From positions 1,054,001-1,118,000 of the forward strand of contig NZ_JBHTIT010000001.1 of the NCBI RefSeq assembly GCF_042677145.1: 64,000 nt of DNA, in the 5' to 3' direction. Of the stretch, positions 62,589 to 64,000 are shown piece by piece; within the stretch, counting starts at the first letter, position 1; every line of letters begins with the position of its first letter. This DNA comes from Perlucidibaca wandonensis. GTDB lineage: Bacteria > Pseudomonadota > Gammaproteobacteria > Pseudomonadales > Moraxellaceae. The notes beneath the pieces are model-generated. The model was not told the DNA's origin. It did no database searches and worked only from the letters and a program-made list of their open reading frames with translations. The position numbers and the translations under genes are program-made.

Positions 62589-63035
62589 CTATGGTGCGGT
62601 GCTAATGGCGGCGGCCGAGTAGGCCTGATAAAAAGCGCTGGGCATGCGGCGAATACGGCCTTGGGCAATATCGACACAAACGAAATGGGTGCTGCCACGG
62701 AATACCGTTTGGCCATCGCTGAGACGAATAAACTGATAACAGCGATGCGTGGAAAGTTTATCAACCTCGGTCAGCCATGTGGCTAATATCAGCTCGTCAT
62801 CGAGGTGTGTGGGCAATAAATAGGACAGTTCGTGCTTGCGTACGACCATGCCGTGGCCGGAGGCTTCATATTCGTCTGGGCCTAGGCCTAATGCACACGA
62901 GTGCGACCACGCCACATCCTCAAGCCATTGTAAGTACACAACATTATTGGTGTGGCGCATGACATCGATATGTTCAGGCAACACACGCACGGTGACGGTA
63001 TGCTGCTGCGGATGGTCAAAATTAGGGCTGCTCAT
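62589..63035 (-). CDS. Acyl-CoA thioesterase, 4HBT hot-dog family
   Basis: This 148-residue single hot-dog protein has LPEHIDVMRHTNNVVYLQWL at the usual active-site position (YbgC type: Asp followed by HxNN). YLLPTHLDDELILATWL and FRGSTHFVCVD follow, with RIRRMPSAFYQAY at the end. The substrate is unknown, probably a short or medium acyl thioester. It overlaps tsaB by 4 bases. Confidence 0.85.
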   Translation of the reverse strand: MSSPNFDHPQQHTVTVRVLPEHIDVMRHTNNVVYLQWLEDVAWSHSCALGLGPDEYEASGHGMVVRKHELSYLLPTHLDDELILATWLTEVDKLSTHRCYQFIRLSDGQTVFRGSTHFVCVDIAQGRIRRMPSAFYQAYSAAAISTAP

Positions 63036-63730
63036 AGGCCGCGACCAGGCAATTTGCGCCAGACATTATCGCGTAAATACACAGGCAAGGCCTGCTCAGG
63101 CGCCAGTGCCGGTTTATCGGCTAGATACTCAGCCGCTAGGCCGGCAACATCGACAGCGCTAGGCGCTAGATCTGGCCATTGCTGACTGACAGGCATTTGC
63201 GCTGATAACACCTCGCCATAGCTGCTCCAGCCGCTGCCGACACCAACGCGCTCTATGTTGCTGGTGAGCCACTCAGCAGGTAGCGCATCGGGCTTGCACA
63301 CCACTACCGGCACTGTTGGCTGCATCCAACCATCGACGCAATGAAACACGCCAGCGTAAATCTCGCCCATGCGGGCATCGAAGCAGGCCATGACATCGCT
63401 AACGCCATGTTCGCGCCAGGCCGCTTGCGCCAAGGTTTGTAAGCTGCAAATGCAGACCATGCCAAGGTCTGCGCCAAACGCTAAGCCCTGCGCCACGGAA
63501 GCGCCAATGCGCACGCCAGTAAAGGCGCCGGGGCCGTTAGCGTAGGCAATGGCATCGAGTGATTTTAGCACCCAGCCAGACTCGCTGAGCAGCTCATCGA
63601 CCATCGGCAAGATGAGCTGTGTTTGCTCACGCGGGGCAAATTGATGGCGAAAAAGCATCTCGCCAGACTCAGTCGATAGCAATGCGGCCGAACAGTATTC
63701 GGTGGTGGTTTCTAAGGCCAGCAACTTCAT
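63032..63730 (-). CDS. tsaB: tRNA threonylcarbamoyladenosine synthesis protein TsaB
   Basis: This 232-residue TsaB has LLALETTTEYCSAALL, LILPMVDELLSESGW, AYANGPGAFTGVRIGASVAQ and FDARMGEIYAGVFH. With TsaD and TsaE it makes t6A37 in ANN-decoding tRNAs. It lacks the metal site of TsaD, as expected. It overlaps the helicase gene by 4 bases; E. coli also has yoaA and tsaB as neighbours. Confidence 0.94.
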   Translation of the reverse strand: MKLLALETTTEYCSAALLSTESGEMLFRHQFAPREQTQLILPMVDELLSESGWVLKSLDAIAYANGPGAFTGVRIGASVAQGLAFGADLGMVCICSLQTLAQAAWREHGVSDVMACFDARMGEIYAGVFHCVDGWMQPTVPVVVCKPDALPAEWLTSNIERVGVGSGWSSYGEVLSAQMPVSQQWPDLAPSAVDVAGLAAEYLADKPALAPEQALPVYLRDNVWRKLPGRGL

Positions 63731-64000
63731 GTGTGCGCAGGCTCCAAGGCATTAATAAACTCAAAAAACTCGGTCACGACAGCAATTTCTCGGGTGCGAC
63801 GCATGGGCGGCAAGCTTTGCAAAAACAACTGGCCATAGGGTTTACCGACTAAACGCGGGTCGCAGACCATGAGCACGCCAGTATCGAGCACATCACGAAT
63901 CAAACGCCCTGCGCCCTGCTTCATGCTGATAATCGCCGATGGCAGCTGATAAGCCATAAATGGATTCTGGCCACGCGATTTATAGGCATCAAGGCGAGCT
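63727..64000 (-). CDS. yoaA: ATP-dependent DNA helicase, YoaA/DinG family (partial, 5' end outside window)
   Basis: The open frame continues to the window edge, and 90 C-terminal residues are seen. ARLDAYKSRGQNPFMAYQLP, AIISMKQGAGRLIRD (helicase motif VI, Q-x-x-GRxIR) and VLMVCDPRLVGKPYG are typical of the C-terminus of YoaA-like iron-sulfur XPD-type helicases. Adjacency to tsaB supports YoaA over DinG. Confidence 0.85.
   Translation of the reverse strand, partial: ARLDAYKSRGQNPFMAYQLPSAIISMKQGAGRLIRDVLDTGVLMVCDPRLVGKPYGQLFLQSLPPMRRTREIAVVTEFFEFINALEPAHT

Noticed and set aside
1..64000. CRISPR arrays, phage structural genes, toxin-antitoxin pairs or secondary-metabolite clusters
   Set aside because: No regularly spaced repeats and no recognisable genes of these classes were seen on either strand.

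Overview
The window looks like chromosomal DNA of a marine-type gammaproteobacterium. The evidence is the dapA-bamC-purC gene order, the sdhCDAB / sucAB-lpd-sucCD cluster divergent from gltA, tsaB beside a yoaA-type helicase, and PlsB, SlyD, SixA and RsmJ. A phasin, a CYP153 alkane hydroxylase system, a Baeyer-Villiger-type monooxygenase cluster and ovothiol genes suggest an aerobic, lipid- or hydrocarbon-using, polyester-storing bacterium, perhaps of the Cellvibrionales/Spongiibacteraceae type. The taxonomic placement is inference; no rRNA gene is present.

Layout. 1-5.5 kb: the end of ovoA coupled to ovoB (ovothiol), then a convergent CHASE-PAS hybrid histidine kinase. 5.7-19.3 kb is the accessory part. 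It begins with tRNA-Val(GAC), a REP-like inverted repeat and a regulator gene cut off by an insertion sequence. Two decayed IS6-type copies in the same orientation then enclose a predicted metal-dependent hydrolase, a LysR regulator and two isochorismatase-fold hydrolases. Next is a complete three-component CYP153 system (ferredoxin, P450, ferredoxin reductase) with a divergent AraC regulator. After it come an esterase, a short-chain dehydrogenase and a flavin monooxygenase with a divergent TetR regulator.

19-34 kb is mostly housekeeping: small lipoproteins, tRNA-Ser(CGA), purC, a short bamC, dapA, tRNA-Gly(GCC), a phasin, a DUF445 protein, a UbiJ-like protein, sixA, gpsA, htpG with a sigma-32-like promoter, a DUF3015/DUF4105 pair, slyD and an alpha/beta hydrolase. 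34-48 kb is the TCA-cycle block, with gltA reading the other way, preceded by a TRL-like lipoprotein between two identical 35-bp terminators. 48-64 kb holds bfd, a beta-hydroxyacid dehydrogenase, an FKBP lipoprotein, a thiolase / large FabG / MaoC trio, a FecCD-type permease with its ATPase, a patatin, tesB, plsB, and a tightly packed run rsmJ-uppP-thioesterase-tsaB-yoaA that leaves the window.

How the parts fit together. CYP153 would hydroxylate alkyl chains. The monooxygenase, dehydrogenase and esterase could take a secondary alcohol through ketone and ester to alcohol plus acid. The thiolase/FabG/MaoC trio, TesB, PlsB and the phasin handle acyl chains and storage, and the TCA block oxidises acetyl-CoA. 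No wholly unknown multi-gene system was found. The most unusual structures are the decayed IS6-bounded segment with its fused-end palindrome, the 21-bp-spaced direct repeats at the CYP153 promoter, the duplicated terminators around the TRL gene, and the MaoC protein with an Ala/Pro/Lys tail.
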